DNA of 64,000 nt from Pisolithus tinctorius (taxonomy: Eukaryota; Basidiomycota; Agaricomycetes; Boletales; Pisolithaceae), in assembly GCA_024663395.1 (NCBI GenBank), contig JANFAH010000015.1, positions 1,351,001-1,415,000 on the forward strand, read 5' to 3'. The notes beneath the pieces were generated by a model. That model was not told where the DNA came from. It did not search any database and was given only the letters and a program-made list of their open reading frames with translations. Made by a program: the position numbers and the translations under genes. This document shows, in pieces, positions 1-12,358 of this stretch. Position 1 is the first letter of the stretch. Every line of letters begins with the position of its first letter.

Positions 1-197
1 GATGATTCCGCGTGGAAGTGAAGGAAGCATAGAGCCGAGGGACACGAGAAGGCCATTGAATACCGCGTATAGGTGTCTGGACCGATGACATAAGCGCCTC
101 ATGGCCACTAAGTATATAATTGTTAGTGCACGGCTCAGACCTTCGCATCGATTTGATTCTTTCCTCCCCTCCATCCATCGCATCTAATACTCTCCCC

Positions 198-1308
198 ATG
201 TCTGCCAACCGTGCCCCCCATCTGTCCCAGCTTGTACACGCAGCCACCCCTGACCCGATCGAAGTGGAGAAAACCGCGTTAAAGGCGAAGTTTGTCGTTG
301 CCTCCATGGCTCTGGTCGCTGAGGTGAGGTGCCTCCCAGATGACAAGGAGGAGCTTTGGGAGGAGAAGGTCATGTGGATGCACCAATGGGAGGAGAGAAC
401 AGTAAGTGGGTAAGCTGTCTGAGACCTGCAGTACTGACTGTCTTCTAGGGGGAGGTGTACCCTATCGTCAAGTGCAGGCGAGAACTGGGCATCGATACCA
501 AGATAGATGCAGCGGATGGACCCGCTATCGCAGAGGCTGATGAGGCCTACGAGAGGTGGGTGGCCAAGGAGATTGCATGTGGAAAGGCCGATGAGGACGT
601 GCGGATGGGTGAGGCGGCTGCGCAGGCTGTCGGCGAGCAAGGTGCGAGTGTCGAGGTGCCGGTGGTGACCGAGAAGATGTCGCATGTTGAGGTTGTAGCC
701 CAGCCGGTTCGAAAGGTGAGTGCGTGGGTTGTATGGTGGTGCGATAACGGCTGACACCGGAGTCTCAAGCGATCGTGGCAGACTATTGCTGAAAGCGAGG
801 ACGAGGACAAGCTGAAGATCAACGTCCCACCTGGTTCAATTCTCCACAAGGTGCCCTGCACACGTTGTCTGGTCAGGAACGCCGCGTGCACGGGTCCCGC
901 CGGCCACACGTGCAATGGCTGCGCGCGGATGAAGCAAAGGTGCGAGAAGTCAACAAAGGCCGTGGGAAAGAGAGCACAGGCAGGCGTGTCGGTCAGTAAG
1001 TAGTGGTCCCATCTCTGGAGGTGCGAAGTTAACGGTTCACAGCCCAGGCTTCAAGGTCCACGAAGGCCGGCCCTTCCAAGAGGGCCATTGACAACGATGA
1101 CGACAAGGTGGAAGTGGTCGAGAGCCACACACGTGCGAAGGGGAAGGCACCAGTGCATAGTCGGCTCGACGCCAAGGTTGCGGCCGACCCCTCGCAGTCG
1201 CTGAGGCTGCTGCGTGCCGAGGCCGCGGAGTCACAGGCCGCATACCTTCGCCTGCAGGTGCGCGTCGATCAGCTTGCCGAAGCTCTGGAGAAGATTGGGG
1301 TGGAATAG
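198..1308 (+). CDS. Zn2Cys6-like zinc cluster protein, four exons
   Basis: I read four exons, 198-401, 449-715, 770-995 and 1043-1308, giving about 320 residues. Introns of 47, 54 and 47 bp begin GTAAGT, GTGAGT and GTAAGT and end in AG; reading frames match across all joins, with stop TAG at 1306-1308. Residues 187-215 hold Cys with spacing C-x2-C-x6-C-x7-C-x2-C-x6-C (Cys 187, 190, 197, 205, 208, 215), the pattern of fungal Zn2Cys6 DNA-binding clusters. The C-terminal 35 residues are Leu/Ala/Glu-rich and could form a short coiled coil for dimerisation, usual in this class. No fungal transcription factor middle domain is visible and the cluster is not N-terminal, so a regulatory role is inference. 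The start at 198 gives the MSAN N-terminus; an earlier in-frame start at 120 is not ruled out. CpG-rich and free of internal stops, unlike the repeats nearby; probably intact. Confidence 0.72.
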
Positions 1309-2188
1309 GAATGTTCGTAGTTAGTTCAGATTCGTTGTACTGTCCCAACCACATGTCAGCGCATACCGCACTAAATATACTGCTCTTCTTGCTTCTGTGC
1401 AGAGTTGCGAACGACTCGAAGTGCTTGGTGATGTCCCACGGGATAGTGCGGCCGCAGCAGGATATGATGCGCGGGGTACCGCCCGACTTGTCTTCTTCGT
1501 GCAACTTTTGACTTCTCTCAACGGTAAGTCCTCGTGAAGCGATCTTGATGGTAGGATGTGATGGATTCTTGAAGAGGAAGCGAAGGGACTGTTTATTGGG
1601 TAGCTGGGGCGGTCTTTGTGTATCAAATGTAAGGAGACGGAAGGAGATTTGAAAGAAAAGTAGATCAAGGGGCGCATGCTGACTGCGCGATCGAAGAGTA
1701 AATGCGCGGGGTGGTTGCGAGGATCCGCAGTATAGGGCAGCCGAGGACGGCATCAGTGAGACTAGTAAGAGAGATAGGAGAGACGTTGTTTTGGCTAAAT
1801 ACTTATTCGGTGTTTTATTATTTTTCTGGACAGTTTTGGACTTTTTGTAAGCGGTTTGTATGTTTTTCGAGCAAGGACTAGCTATCAGTAGAATCACCGG
1901 ACGAAACCCGGGGTGGAATAGAGGTCTCCGGACGAAACCCGGGGTAAAACAGATAAAAGGAAATGAACTATGTCTGATATCGGGTGGATCAAGTGGTATG
2001 CTGGTCACCCCTGCGGGGGACTTTGAATGCTGACTGTCCCCAGTCAGCATGGGAGAAGGAACAAGTGTAGTAGGAGAAGCCGTGGGGAGGCGGGCGAGGC
2101 CATGGAAAGAGGTATGGGTATCGTGGGAGAAGAGGGTACAGAGGAATAGCGCAATGGACAAACTGTGGATACTGGGAAGGACAGATAG
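1309..2188. other. gap between zinc cluster gene and gypsy A
   Basis: No gene recognised. An 18-bp sequence (CCGGACGAAACCCGGGGT) occurs twice, at 1897-1914 and 1928-1945. The right part should contain the 3' end of element A; a short inverted repeat (TGCTGACT / AGTCAGCA) lies at about 2030-2050. I could not match a second LTR copy right of 8264, so no LTR is called. Confidence 0.4.
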
Positions 2189-4279
2189 TCAGCTGTCCAC
2201 AGAAAAAGCCTCCACATCATCATCAGTGGGGTCATCCTCAGCTTCCTCAAGAAGGCGGTCTAGCTCTTCATCATCTAACCCAGTAATGCGAGTTACGGTT
2301 GTGCGGGTCTGAGACCGCGGGTGGTAGGGAAGTAAGTGGAATGCAGCGAAGCGGAGTTTGGAGATGGAGCCATCCAACTCAGCCAGCAGGTACGAACCCC
2401 CAGTGGTCTGATGAAGGACAACCATGGGACCAGTGTACTGCGGCTTCGTCTTCCAGTTCAGTTCTTTCTCTACGCGGGAGTTGCAGACAAGCACAAGGGC
2501 GCTGGGAGCGAAGTTATGGTCTTTAATGCGATGCTGAAAGGCAGTTTCGAACTGCTGGATAGACTGGAAGCATGCACGGAGGACGTTGCTGCGGACCTGG
2601 TCTAAGTCATCCTGACGCTTCTGTAACTGGCGCACTCGCCAAGCTATCAGTTCTGTGGTAGTCAGCGGTGTCGCGTCATCGCAGGATAGGGGTAAGAGGA
2701 AGGTAGCTTCAACGAGGTCAAATGGGAACAGCGGTTCGACACCATGTACCATGAAATAAGGGGACAGACCCGTGGATTTCAGAATGGTGACCCGCTTGGC
2801 CCAGAAGACAGAGTGCGCAACGGTGTGCCAGTGGCAATCATCATTCTTGCAGCTCTTCATGATAGCCTCGCAAACATCATAGTGGTGGCACTCTACAATG
2901 CCGTTAGCCTGAGAGTTGTAAGGAGAGATACGGATGTGATGGATATGATATTGCGTGGCTAGGGCATCTAAAGCTTGGACGAATGCAGGACCGTTGTCGG
3001 TGACAATCTCAGTGAGCGGACCCCAGCAGCATAGGATATCCTCGAAGATGAAGGATGCGAGCGCGGTACTATTTTCCATGCGCAACATGTGCCATTCAGG
3101 GTATGAGGTGAGTGCGCAACGAGCCTGTACTATGTAGTGGTAGCCGCTGGCTTTGGGCATCAGCATCATGTCAATGTGAGCTTTATGAAACAGGCCCCCT
3201 ATCATGGGTACAGTGGGGGGGATATGAAGCTTTTGCGTCTGGCAGATCTGGCATTCGTGACAAGTGTGAACATACCACTTCACATCCTCGACAAGAAGAG
3301 GCCACCAGAAGCGAAGGAGAAGGCGCGTGTGGACCGTGAAGACTCCCTTGTGTCCGAGGTCATCATGCGCTTCTTTGATGAGACAATACCGCTTGGATTC
3401 GTCGATGACTAGCTGGTGCCGTCCGTGTGGTTCTCTACGCCATAAGTTACCATCTAGGAGGAAGAAGCGGCTGGCCGAATTAAAGAAGGATGAGTACTGT
3501 GCATCAGTAAGGTCAGGAGGTCGCTCGCGGGTTGCAAGGAATGTGCGGATAATTTCTATCTTTGCTTCGCGTGCCCGAGCTTTCGCAGACCGCGGAATGG
3601 CAGGGTCATCTGGGGTATCAGAAGGGTTATTAGCATCAGCAGTCGCAGAGAATGCGAGATAGAAGGATGCAGGCGGCGGGAGGCTCGCCCGATGGTAAGT
3701 GGGTGGCGGTAGGGAATGGCGATCTTGACTGGAAAGTGACATAGGAGGCGGGCAGTCATTGACAACCTGTGTAGAGAAAGAGTAAAAACGGTCCAGCCAA
3801 TCCTCATGGTTGTCAACCTCGGGCGGGTCGAGCTCCGACTGCGGACGGCGGGATAAGCCGTCAGGGCCGGCATGCTTGTCCGCGGGAATGTGGACAAGTT
3901 TGAACGAGAAGAGGAGGACGCCAGCGATCCAGCGATTGATCGTCGCATTAGGCTGGAGATCTGGGTTATTTATCATGCCCTTAATATACTTTGCATCTAC
4001 CTCCACAGTGAAGTTAGTGAGACCGAAGATGTATACACGTACCGCGTGCAACGCGCAGAAGAGACTGTACAACTCAAGCTTAGCCTGGGAGTAGCGGCTT
4101 TCCACTTCATTGAGGGTGATGGATCCGAAGCGACTTGGGTACCGTCTGCCATCTTCGCCAAGCTGGTAGAGGATGTAGCCAACTGCGATGACCGATGTGT
4201 TGACTGCTAGAACTACTTCGCGACCGCACTCGTAGTCGATTCTTCGGAGTGCGGGGGACTTTACAATTTCATCCTTGAG
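2189..4279 (-). pseudogene. pol: gypsy A RNase H and integrase
   Basis: Continues the pol frame after the internal TGA. RNase H starts at about 4230 with VNTSVIAVGY; the Asp usual at that first catalytic position appears as Asn. Integrase follows: HHCC zinc domain (HDDLGHKG ... CHECQIC), then a core with the three acidic residues in HIDMM, VTDNGP and GIVECHH, and a C-terminal domain ending in an acidic tail (DDEELDRLLEEAEDD). A first Met occurs at 4105, but this is an internal residue, not a start. The integrase triad is intact although the element as a whole is not. Confidence 0.8.
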
Positions 4280-5641
4280 TCATTGCATGGCAGAGCGTTG
4301 CGGCTCATCCCATGTGAATGGTACATCTTTCCGCGTGAGCACGACTAGCAGCCGTGCAATCTTGGCGAAGTCTTTGATGAAGATGTGTAGCACACCGCAG
4401 ACACCGAGGAAACCGTGAACCTGTGTCAGGTTGCGGCACTTGGGCCAGTCGTGGATCTTCTGCACTTTGCTTTCTTCAGGAATGCGACCTTCAAAGGTGC
4501 ACTTGTGGCCAACGATCACAGCGGACGGAGCGGCTAGCACGAACTTCTTTGCCGAGACAGTGGCTCCGACGTTCTGCAAACACTGAAGGATACGGTTAAC
4601 AACTATACAGTGATTCCAGATAAATTTCCGAATCCCAGGATTCTCCGGGATAGTCTCATAGGAGCCGTCTGCGCGCTGATAGCGGGTGGTCTCGGATTTC
4701 ACGGGGACATCATCTATGAAGGGTAGGGTATGATGCGGGATCTCATCCTGGAGAACAAATGCAGTATCTCCCTGGTATACCTGTACCGCATTCGCATGAC
4801 CTTGCAGCAGAGTAGTAAGCCGATGTGGTCCGAGGGGGGTACCGAAGGTGGTGAGGTCGCGGGAATCGATGTGGAGTGCGCACTGGTCATACCTGGAGTA
4901 GAGGTCCATCATCGCATACACCGCATATCCAGCAAAGGATTCTGCGAGATGTTCTACGAAGGGCGGAACGGACACATCGCGGATGGTCACTGCATTCAGG
5001 GGCTGTAAGTCATGCACAAGGCAAAGAGACTTTCCGTCTTTCTTTACTATGCAGAACCAGCAGGAGCGGTAAGCCGCTGTAGAAGGTTCATACATGCCGG
5101 ACTTGATGCGATCTTTAATCATGTCTATGACCTGGGCATGTATCACGTTCGGGATAGGGATATTGCGTTGGACCCAAGGCGTGTGTGGAATCATAGGAAT
5201 CTTTACTGGTGGGAAATACCGTTCGTCTAGGTGTCCGCGCTCTGTAATGTCCCAAGCGAGTGCGAGCTCATGGACCGAAACGAGCCAAGTTACGAGTTTA
5301 AGTTCTTCTGGCCAAAGCCATTCTGCAGGGTCGAGGTCAAGTTCCGCAGCCCGTTCAGCAGTGAAGCGGATGCCTGGGGTGAAGTCTGGTGGATGGGTTG
5401 GAAGTGGTTGGAGACCAGCGAGCGGGTCATCGGGCGGGCTGCGCACGATGCAGTATTCTTCCGCCATCGGGGCAGGTACCATCCGAACCTTCTTGGCAAC
5501 TGGCTTGTAAACGAGGGTGCGAACCACGGGATCTAGTCGATAAACGCTGCCGAATGTGGCTATAGCAGAGGGGTTTAGTATTGTCTGAGTGGAAGAGAGG
5601 AAAGTGAAAGCAGGCGAGGGTATTCCAGTGGGATGTTCCAC
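4280..5641 (-). pseudogene. pol: gypsy A reverse transcriptase
   Basis: RNA-directed DNA polymerase of element A. Readable motifs include the fingers motif WFCIVKKDGKSLCLVHDLQ, palm motif A (MMDLYSRYDQ) and catalytic motif C FIDD. The frame stops at TGA 4280-4282 and continues without shift into the RNase H and integrase segment (same frame), so this stop is one point change in a single pol reading frame. The thumb region (HDWPKCRNLTQVHGFLG) is also intact. Confidence 0.8.
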
Positions 5642-5786
5642 GGTACGGGTGCCGCAGGCGAAGAGAAGTTCGTCGAAGTGAAGGCTAGGGATGAGACAGT
5701 AGGACTGAGGAACGGATAACAGCAGCTAAATAGGAAACAGGACGTCTTAGTAGGCTCTCCCCAACCGTTTGGTGGATCATCGATAT

Positions 5787-6635
5787 TCAAAAACCCCACT
5801 CGACTATACTTTGGTGGCTATGGCAGTGCTTGCCGCACTTGCAGCGCGGACAGCCCTTGCGCCACGGGCGCGTGGGCAAAGTGTACTCACGGCCGTTGTT
5901 CAGATCATGGAGAGTGATCCGCTGTCCGCTGTCGGGATAATCGTTTGTTACTGCACTCATGAGGCAAATGAACGGACGTCCGAGGAGCATGTCAAAGTTG
6001 GCATGTTCAATTACTTGAACCTGTAGCATGACTGGCCCAGCGCCGAAGTCGAGTTTCAGGTTCTCTAGTATGCCTACAGTAGTGTCTTTAGACATGTTAG
6101 CAGACGTCATAGTCATGAGATGATCGCAGCGCAATGGAAGCCCGATCTTTTCCCAAATGCACCTGGGCATGGCGACGATTTCCGAACCAGAATCTAGTAT
6201 GCAGTTGATTGTGACGTCGGTCCCGGGGACCTTGGCTTCGATGCAGCGGAGCGGCAGAGTGTGGTGAGCTACGATGGAGCCGTCTTCACCACGGATAACG
6301 CGGTCTCCATATTCGCACGCAGTTCTTTGAGGATCGCGGCTGGTCAATTCATTCACTTGTACTCCTTCATCGTTGCTACGAACTACCTCAATCTCGTTTG
6401 TGGTGACGCATTTCGCCATGGTGATGTCTCTGAACTGTTTGTGAAACTCTGGGGCTACTGCAAATAATTCTTTGACTGGCATGGCAATGCTGGTTTCGAG
6501 TATGCGCTCCACGATACGCTTGGGCGTGGCTTCGTCTTCGAGGGGGAATGAGTAATGGTACTGGTTTTGATTGTGAGCTGCTGGGTACAGTGTCTGTGTC
6601 GGAACAATTGCCACGGGAACGGGGTCCTTGCGCAC
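5787..6635 (-). pseudogene. pol: gypsy A aspartic protease region
   Basis: Retropepsin-type protease segment. The catalytic motif is CILDSGSEIVAMP (D-S-G), with the flap and C-terminal FDMLLGRPF, where the family has the second conserved Leu-Leu-Gly. It would cleave the Gag-Pol polyprotein. The frame is the same as gag but the intervening sequence is frameshifted, and near 5790 the frame is lost again before the RT segment. Confidence 0.72.
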
Positions 6636-6986
6636 AGGCGTTGGAGCCGGATTAGTCGGAGGAACATATGGTTTCGTAGCGGTAGATGTTGGTGCAGGTG
6701 CGGAGGGCTCGGATGCCTGGCGAGCGGCATGCGAACTTTGAACACCAGGGGAAATGATTTCCTCTTCAACAGTGGCTGTGCGCGGGTCGACTCGTGGAGG
6801 GTTGGCAGGACGTGCCGTGGTCGAGCTGTGATTTCAACTCCGTCGAAGCGGGCTTTCTTTCCGCAGGGAATGACTGCTCCCTTGTTACCTTTATCCGCTT
6901 GGTAGGTAGCCAAGCTTGAGCAACATATGCTTGGAAGTCAGGGTCGGCTAAGTCTGCGACAGGTTCATCGGCGTCTTGGACGGTGT

Positions 6987-8264
6987 TTAAGAAGGCAGAA
7001 GGCTGGATTTCCAACTGCACGTCAATTTCAGGATGAGCAACGCAGAAGAGGTTAGCAGTGCCTTGCGTGGAGTGGCAGGAGTCGCAGCACACGCGCTGGC
7101 CTGGTCTCTGTCAGCCATGACACGGTCAACAGCCTCTCTCAGTGAGTTACATTCAGGGAAATGTGGAATTCGGCTCCCATCTGCCAGATAGAGACGGTTG
7201 TCTGTACCTCTTGTGATCTTACCGGTGCGGATATAAACTTCAACAAGCGCGCACATCCTTGTCCAGTGGTTGGGGTCTGCACAGAAGCTGCAGCCGGGTC
7301 TGTGTTGCTGCGGCGGAGGCTGCATCTGGAAGTTGTATTCCTGTTTAACGACAGTACCAGCAGGTGGCACTTGCGGCATGTAAGCCGACGAGGGAGGTGC
7401 AGCTGTCGAGGCCGCAGTACCCATTGTCGGTACTGCGCTACGAAGAGCGGATCCTGTCAGAAGGAACTTGGTGGCTTTGATGACTTCTGCGAGCAGGTGT
7501 GGATCGTCAGGGTGGAGGTCGGTGTGGACTATAGAGAGTCGATGACGAATACGATCTGCGATGGCCCTCGGGAAGCCATTCAGGAACATGGAATCCCGTT
7601 CCATCTCTGCAAGCTTTTTAGTTTTAATGAGCAGGGCAGAAATCTTAGCGAATTTCCGCTGGTATTCTCCGAGGTCATCCTGGTTCTGCATAGGCTTGGA
7701 CTGATATTCTTCGAGGAGGTACTGCAAGTCTGCATGGCAGTAGCAGTCGTCACCCTCACAGCCAGGGTACAAACCCTTAACAGCTACTACGAAGGCATCC
7801 CAGTCGTCGGCCGTGGGAGTGGCTTCCGGAAGCGTTTGCCAGACCTCGGCTTCTTCGAGGTCAGCGTAGCAGATTGCGGCTTTGATCTTGCCACGGTCAT
7901 CAAGAGCAGCGAGAGTACCGAGGAAGTCGATGTCTTCGAGGTAGCGTGGAAGCTGCGTGGGAGAATCTCTGCTAAATTTAGGTGAGTTTTGTGTTCCGCG
8001 GAGCGGCATCTGAAACTGAGGATTAGCCATTGGTGGGTTAACCTGTGGTGGCGGTGCCAGATTGGTAACGGGTGGAACAGGTATTGGTTGCAGGTGCGAA
8101 GCGGTTGGTATAGTGTGTGAGTGAGCGGGCGGAAGTGTTGGTGGGTTACTAATTGGCTGATGGGTGGTCTGCGACTGAGTGAGTGGTCGCGGCAGTGTGG
8201 CGGATGGAGCTGGGAGTCTGGGTATAGATTCGGAGGCATCAAAGAGACGGGAAAAAGAGGGCAT
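6987..8264 (-). pseudogene. gag: gypsy A gag
   Basis: Capsid/nucleocapsid protein of element A. After a Pro-rich N-terminus of about 100 residues comes a retrotransposon gag domain (stretch with DLGEYQRKFAKISALL), then a CCHC zinc knuckle CSFCADPNHWTRMC (C-x2-C-x4-H-x4-C) that would bind the RNA. The reading frame leaves the expected protein near 7095; the continuation is visible in other frames between about 6455 and 7092, so gag was probably fused to pol and the break is a frameshift. Start at 8264 is the first Met of the frame. Confidence 0.75.
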
Positions 8265-9689
8265 CGGTGATGATGAATCAGATGATGTGATGGGTGTTAA
8301 AGGTGATGGCGGGGTTTCGGGCCTTCAGGGAGTCGAGTGGATAAAGCCACCAGGAAAATCAGGGGCAGTGAGATCTAGGTGATCTGATGTGACGGATATC
8401 TGATCTGCCGAGATATCAGGAGGAGTGATCACGGGTAGTACCCATGGAATGTCAGTGGGTAATTGCGCGTGGTCCGGTGTTATGGGTGAAACAGGGTGGA
8501 AAATGTCGGAGTCTTCTGACAGGTTGAGATTGTGAAAGTGCAGGTGTAAATTTTCTAGTTCGGTGCGTTCGGCGGTGTGCCTGAGTGACCTTCTGGAAGC
8601 GACAGCAGAATCCCTCGCGGTGGGCTCCAGTTGTAGGAAAAGTCCAAGTAGCTGTATAACACGAGCTAGATGGCTTAGATAACAACAATAAAAAATGAAG
8701 GGAATGAATTGTTCGTCCCAAGGGATTCTGGACTGTCGGGACTAGAAGGAGAGACCCAGCGCTTTGTAGCAGTAGTGTTTCGTGACGTGCGCAGCGTGGT
8801 CCGCGGAGTAGTACTGGCGATGCGAGCGGTGCAAGCGGTATACGTAGTTCGTGCGCGGCGGAATGCGAGATGTGCGGTGTAGACAAAGTGGAAAAGAAAC
8901 TCGTGGTGACCTTCTGAGTGCCAAAAGGTATCATTCTGTACCTAAGTACAGGGCTTTTATAGTCCGGACAAACCCAGAACCTAAGTAAGACAGGGTACAG
9001 TAAGGGAAGGCCATGCGACAGCGCGTACTCAGAAGACAGGCCAAAACAGAGGCCGAGGGTATACTACAAGCACTAAAAGAATAGAGACCGTGATAAAAAA
9101 AAGAGTCCGAGGAAAAACAACAACCAGAGCACAGCAGCCGTGGGTATAGCATTGCGCGAGAAGGAGCGAGGGCGTGGGAAGGTAGCACGTGAACAATGGC
9201 GAACGCGAGAGGGGAGCAGATGTAACAGTAGTCACGGAACAGTTAATGATAGGGGCTTACGCATCCAGGGAATGCAGATTCCTCACACCGGGCAGAGCTT
9301 AACTGAAATGACAGACACTGCAAAGCAGTGTCTGCCACACTAGACCAACTGGAGATATGGGATTGGTGAGGCCGAGGCCAGACTGAGTGAGTGCAAGGCT
9401 GAGTCTGGCCGGGGTCGAGGCACGACTATGACACTGTCTAGGGCTGTCTGGGACAGTCTTTCTCTTGTTCTCATCTTTGGGGGTAACTTGTCTATTGGTA
9501 AAAACTTACAGTACAAAGAAACTGCAAGTAAGTGCTGACTAAGCACATAAAAAGCGAACTATGGTACTCAAGTATAGTACCCACAACAGTAAGTAAAGAA
9601 ACCATAAAACAAATAAAATAGAAATTAATGCCCAATCCCATAGTAAGGAGATCTCTCTCCTTACACTGGGTACTTGAGGTAAGTGGTGT
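8265..9689. other. 5' flank of gypsy A and boundary with gypsy B
   Basis: No protein-coding gene recognised. This should hold the leader and 5' LTR of element A, but no sequence matching the 3' side was seen. Two clear inverted repeats are present: 9312-9334 (10-bp arms CAGACACTGC / GCAGTGTCTG, loop AAA) and 9376-9410 (9-bp arms GGCCAGACT / AGTCTGGCC). CpG content falls abruptly at about 9.5 kb, marking the passage into older repeats. Confidence 0.4.
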
Positions 9690-11130
9690 GAAGGGAAACT
9701 GCTAGTTGCTCCTGGGTGAAGACCAGTCTCAGGTTTTGTGGGTTCACTCAGGCATAGCTGCTATCCCCCTCTTTGGGGTAGATGTCCCATCATCTAGTTA
9801 GGGCATCGGGCTTAGCCCTGAGCTTACCAGGCCTGAATCTGATGATCATATTGAACTGAGACAGGAACTCTGACCAGTGAGCTTGGTGGCAGGTGAGTAC
9901 TTTAGAGGTAGAAAAGTACTCAAGATTCTTGTGGTCAGTAACAATGTCAACTGGTGAGGCTGAGCCCTCAAGGTAGTGGTGCCAGGTTCAGAATGCTTTG
10001 AAGATAGCAAGCAATTCCTTGTCATGAGTATCATAATTCAACTCTGGGGCCATCAGAGTCTGGGAGTAGAATGTGACCAGATGTATCTGGCTGTTGTCAC
10101 AGGTGATAGATAGTATGCTGGCAATGGCATAGTCCGATGCATTGGTCTCAACAGTGATGGGGACCCCAGGGATGAAATGAGTTAAGACCAGCACAGTAGT
10201 AAAGGTGGCCTTGAGGTTGTTGAATGACTGGCAGCATTCCTCAGAGAAGTTCCAAGGAGCCCCCTTGTGGGTAAGCCAAGTCAGTGGTACAACAATGTCC
10301 AAATAATTAAAGATAAACTGGTGATAGAAGTTTGTGAAGCTGAGGAAAGATTGAATGTCTTTGACCTTGCAAGGCTTGGGCCAATCGCAGATGGCCTGGA
10401 CTTTTTCCTTGGACATCATGATGCTGGCAGGGGAAAGGTGGAAGCCAAGGTATTTGACTGAGTCTGAGTGGAACCCACATTTCTCTGGCTTTGCATAAAG
10501 GCCATGAAGCCGAAGCCAGCAGAGCACCTCTTGGACATGCTGCTGATGGGACTCCTTATCTCTGGAGTAGATTAGGATGTCATCTAGGTAGATGACCACT
10601 CAGACATCCAACATATCCATGAAGATAGTGTTGACAAAGTGCTGGAAAGTGGCTGGGGCATTGGTGAGGCCAAATGGCATTACCAACCACTTGTAGGATC
10701 CATACTGAGTCCGAAAAGCAGTCTTCCATTCATTGCCCAGGGCAATCCAGATGAGATGGTAAGCATGCCAAAGATCAATCTTTGTATAGATCTTGGCTCA
10801 GCTCAGTGAATCTAAAAGGTCAGAGACAAGCAGGAGTGGGTAGCAGTCCTTCTTAGTGATTTTATTGAGGCTGCAGAAGTCTACACAAAGCTGGAGGGAG
10901 CTGTCCTTCTTTTTGACAAAGAGGACCAGTGCAGCATAAGGGGAGGAAGTAGGCCAAATGAAACTGGTAGTGAGGTTTTCATTGATGAAAGTCTGGAGAG
11001 CTTGGAGCTCAACTGGGGACAGTGAGTAGATGGTGCTGAGGGGTGGGGTTGTTCCTTCTTTGAGCTCTATCTTCAGGTCATACTCCCAGTGTGGTGGGAG
11101 TGCTGAGGCCTTGGCCTTGCTGAAGACATC
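9690..11130 (-). pseudogene. pol: gypsy B reverse transcriptase and RNase H
   Basis: The RT palm is readable as [26 protein letters not shown] and the catalytic YLDDILIYS; the longest open stretch is 9988-10599. RNase H follows ([39 protein letters not shown]), ending with KPDALTR near 9780. In-frame TGA codons sit just before YLDD and in the palm. No integrase follows; the element is cut off near 9690. Confidence 0.75.
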
Positions 11131-11405
11131 AGCAAAATCATGGTACTCTTCTGGTATGTTGGGTAAGGCCAGAGGGGGGGAAGCTGAGGCTGATCAGGCC
11201 TGAGCTGAGTCTGAGGGACAGAGCTGGAGTTGGAACTGGACAGACCCTTCTAGTTTGCAGGCATGCACAAAGGCAGCTGCATTGATTAGGGAAACAAGAG
11301 GGGCCTTCAGGGGGGTGCAAGCTGGGGAGTTGGAGACTGGTACAGATGGTGCAAGGCTGGGTTGGTCACAAGGACCAAAGTCAGGAAGGCCAGTAGGAAC
11401 CGGGC

Positions 11406-11834
11406 TTACAGGGGGTGTTGGTGGGGTTGGCATTCCTTGTGCAGGAGCCAGAATGTTAGACTGCCCAATACCCAATCAATCAATGGATTGTAGTGGGTGA
11501 GCCAGTCATGTCTGAGGACTATCTTACACTCAGAATCCAACAGGGCTAGATACAGGGTTACCAGGGTGACATCACCAGACATGAAGCAGATATTGACATC
11601 TACTGCTTGGGTTATAGTAAAGGTGGACATTCCATTGAAAAGCTGGAGTCAGATTGGTGAGACTGAGTAAGGGGTAAAGGAATGTTGATTAGCAAAGTGA
11701 TTATCTATAAAACAATGAGTAGAACCAGAGTCCACTAGAGTACGAAGCCAAGGTAAATCATGGTTTTCTATAGTGATGTACAGGGTTAATGAATTTGGAC
11801 TGGAAAGAGTGGATGCATTGAGTCTAGCCTCCAA
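11406..11834 (-). pseudogene. pol: gypsy B protease region
   Basis: Aspartic protease motif LVDSGSTHCFID at about 11700-11735, followed by a segment with IVLRHDWLTHYNPLIDW, the usual C-terminal protease signature (I-L-G-x-x-W-L) with Gly changed to Arg. Two open pieces are separated by a short disrupted stretch at 11631-11648. Confidence 0.65.
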
Positions 11835-11893
11835 GTTTGCACAACTGGAGTCAATGCAGCTCCTGGATTGTGCAGAGTCCCAGGAGCTGCTAC

Positions 11894-12358
11894 CTATTTT
11901 TTTGTCTCAGGGGTAGAACCCAAGCCTGAGGCTGGTGCAGCCTTGGTGGTAGCTGCAGCATGAGCCTTGGCCTTTCCAGCTTTCTTGGGGCATTTGTCAG
12001 TGAAATATCTGGACCCTCCACAGAACATGCAGAGGTTTCCTTCAATGCAATGCTTGCATTCTTCTGGGGTGAGCTTTCCATCCTTCCTGAGTTTGCTAGG
12101 CTTGGGCTTGGACAAGTTGCTGTTATTATTGTTGCCCAGCTTCAATGAAGCCAGCTTGGGGGAAGATGTGGAGTTGTTATTGTTACTGCCAGTCTTGGCT
12201 TTCTCCTGACTGGTCTTGGGCTGATTGTTGTTGCTGGAGCTGCCAGACTTGTTGTTACTAGAGTTGGACAAGCTGTGGTGCTTACTTGCCCACTGGACTT
12301 CTTCCTTGCACTCCCAATAGTGCTGTGAGTCAAAGTGTGGAAAGCTGGTATAAACCAA
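11894..12358 (-). pseudogene. gag: gypsy B gag, C-terminal part
   Basis: Ser/Asn-rich linker and zinc-knuckle end of gag. The knuckle reads CMFCGGSRYFTDKC, where the conserved His of C-x2-C-x4-H-x4-C is Tyr, so it probably cannot bind zinc normally. The segment beginning HYWECKEE (about 12325) joins in sense to the gag N-terminal half that stops at 14250; an insert separates them. The first ~10 residues of the open frame lie in the insert. Confidence 0.65.

Larger units (their letters stand above)
2189..8264 (-). mobile_element. Ty3/gypsy LTR retrotransposon A (internal region)
   Basis: Minus-strand element in the order gag (6987-8264), protease (5787-6635), reverse transcriptase (4280-5641), RNase H plus integrase (2189-4279). 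Integrase last is the Ty3/gypsy order. The sequence is CpG-rich and most domain motifs are readable, so it is a recent insertion, but frameshifts near 7095, 6910 and 5790 and an in-frame TGA at 4280-4282 show it is broken. LTRs were not identified by eye, so the true ends are outside these coordinates. Confidence 0.85.

Noticed and set aside
1309..2040. 3' LTR of gypsy A.
   Set aside because: No matching copy found between 8264 and 9690, so ends cannot be set; left unassigned.
1037..2161. Minus-strand 374-codon open frame.
   Set aside because: It overlaps the last exon of the zinc cluster gene on the other strand, is low-complexity and has no recognisable domain.
9312..9334. Intrinsic terminator, from a 10-bp stem with AAA loop.
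   Set aside because: Not followed by a T-run and the genome is eukaryotic; more likely part of a repeat.
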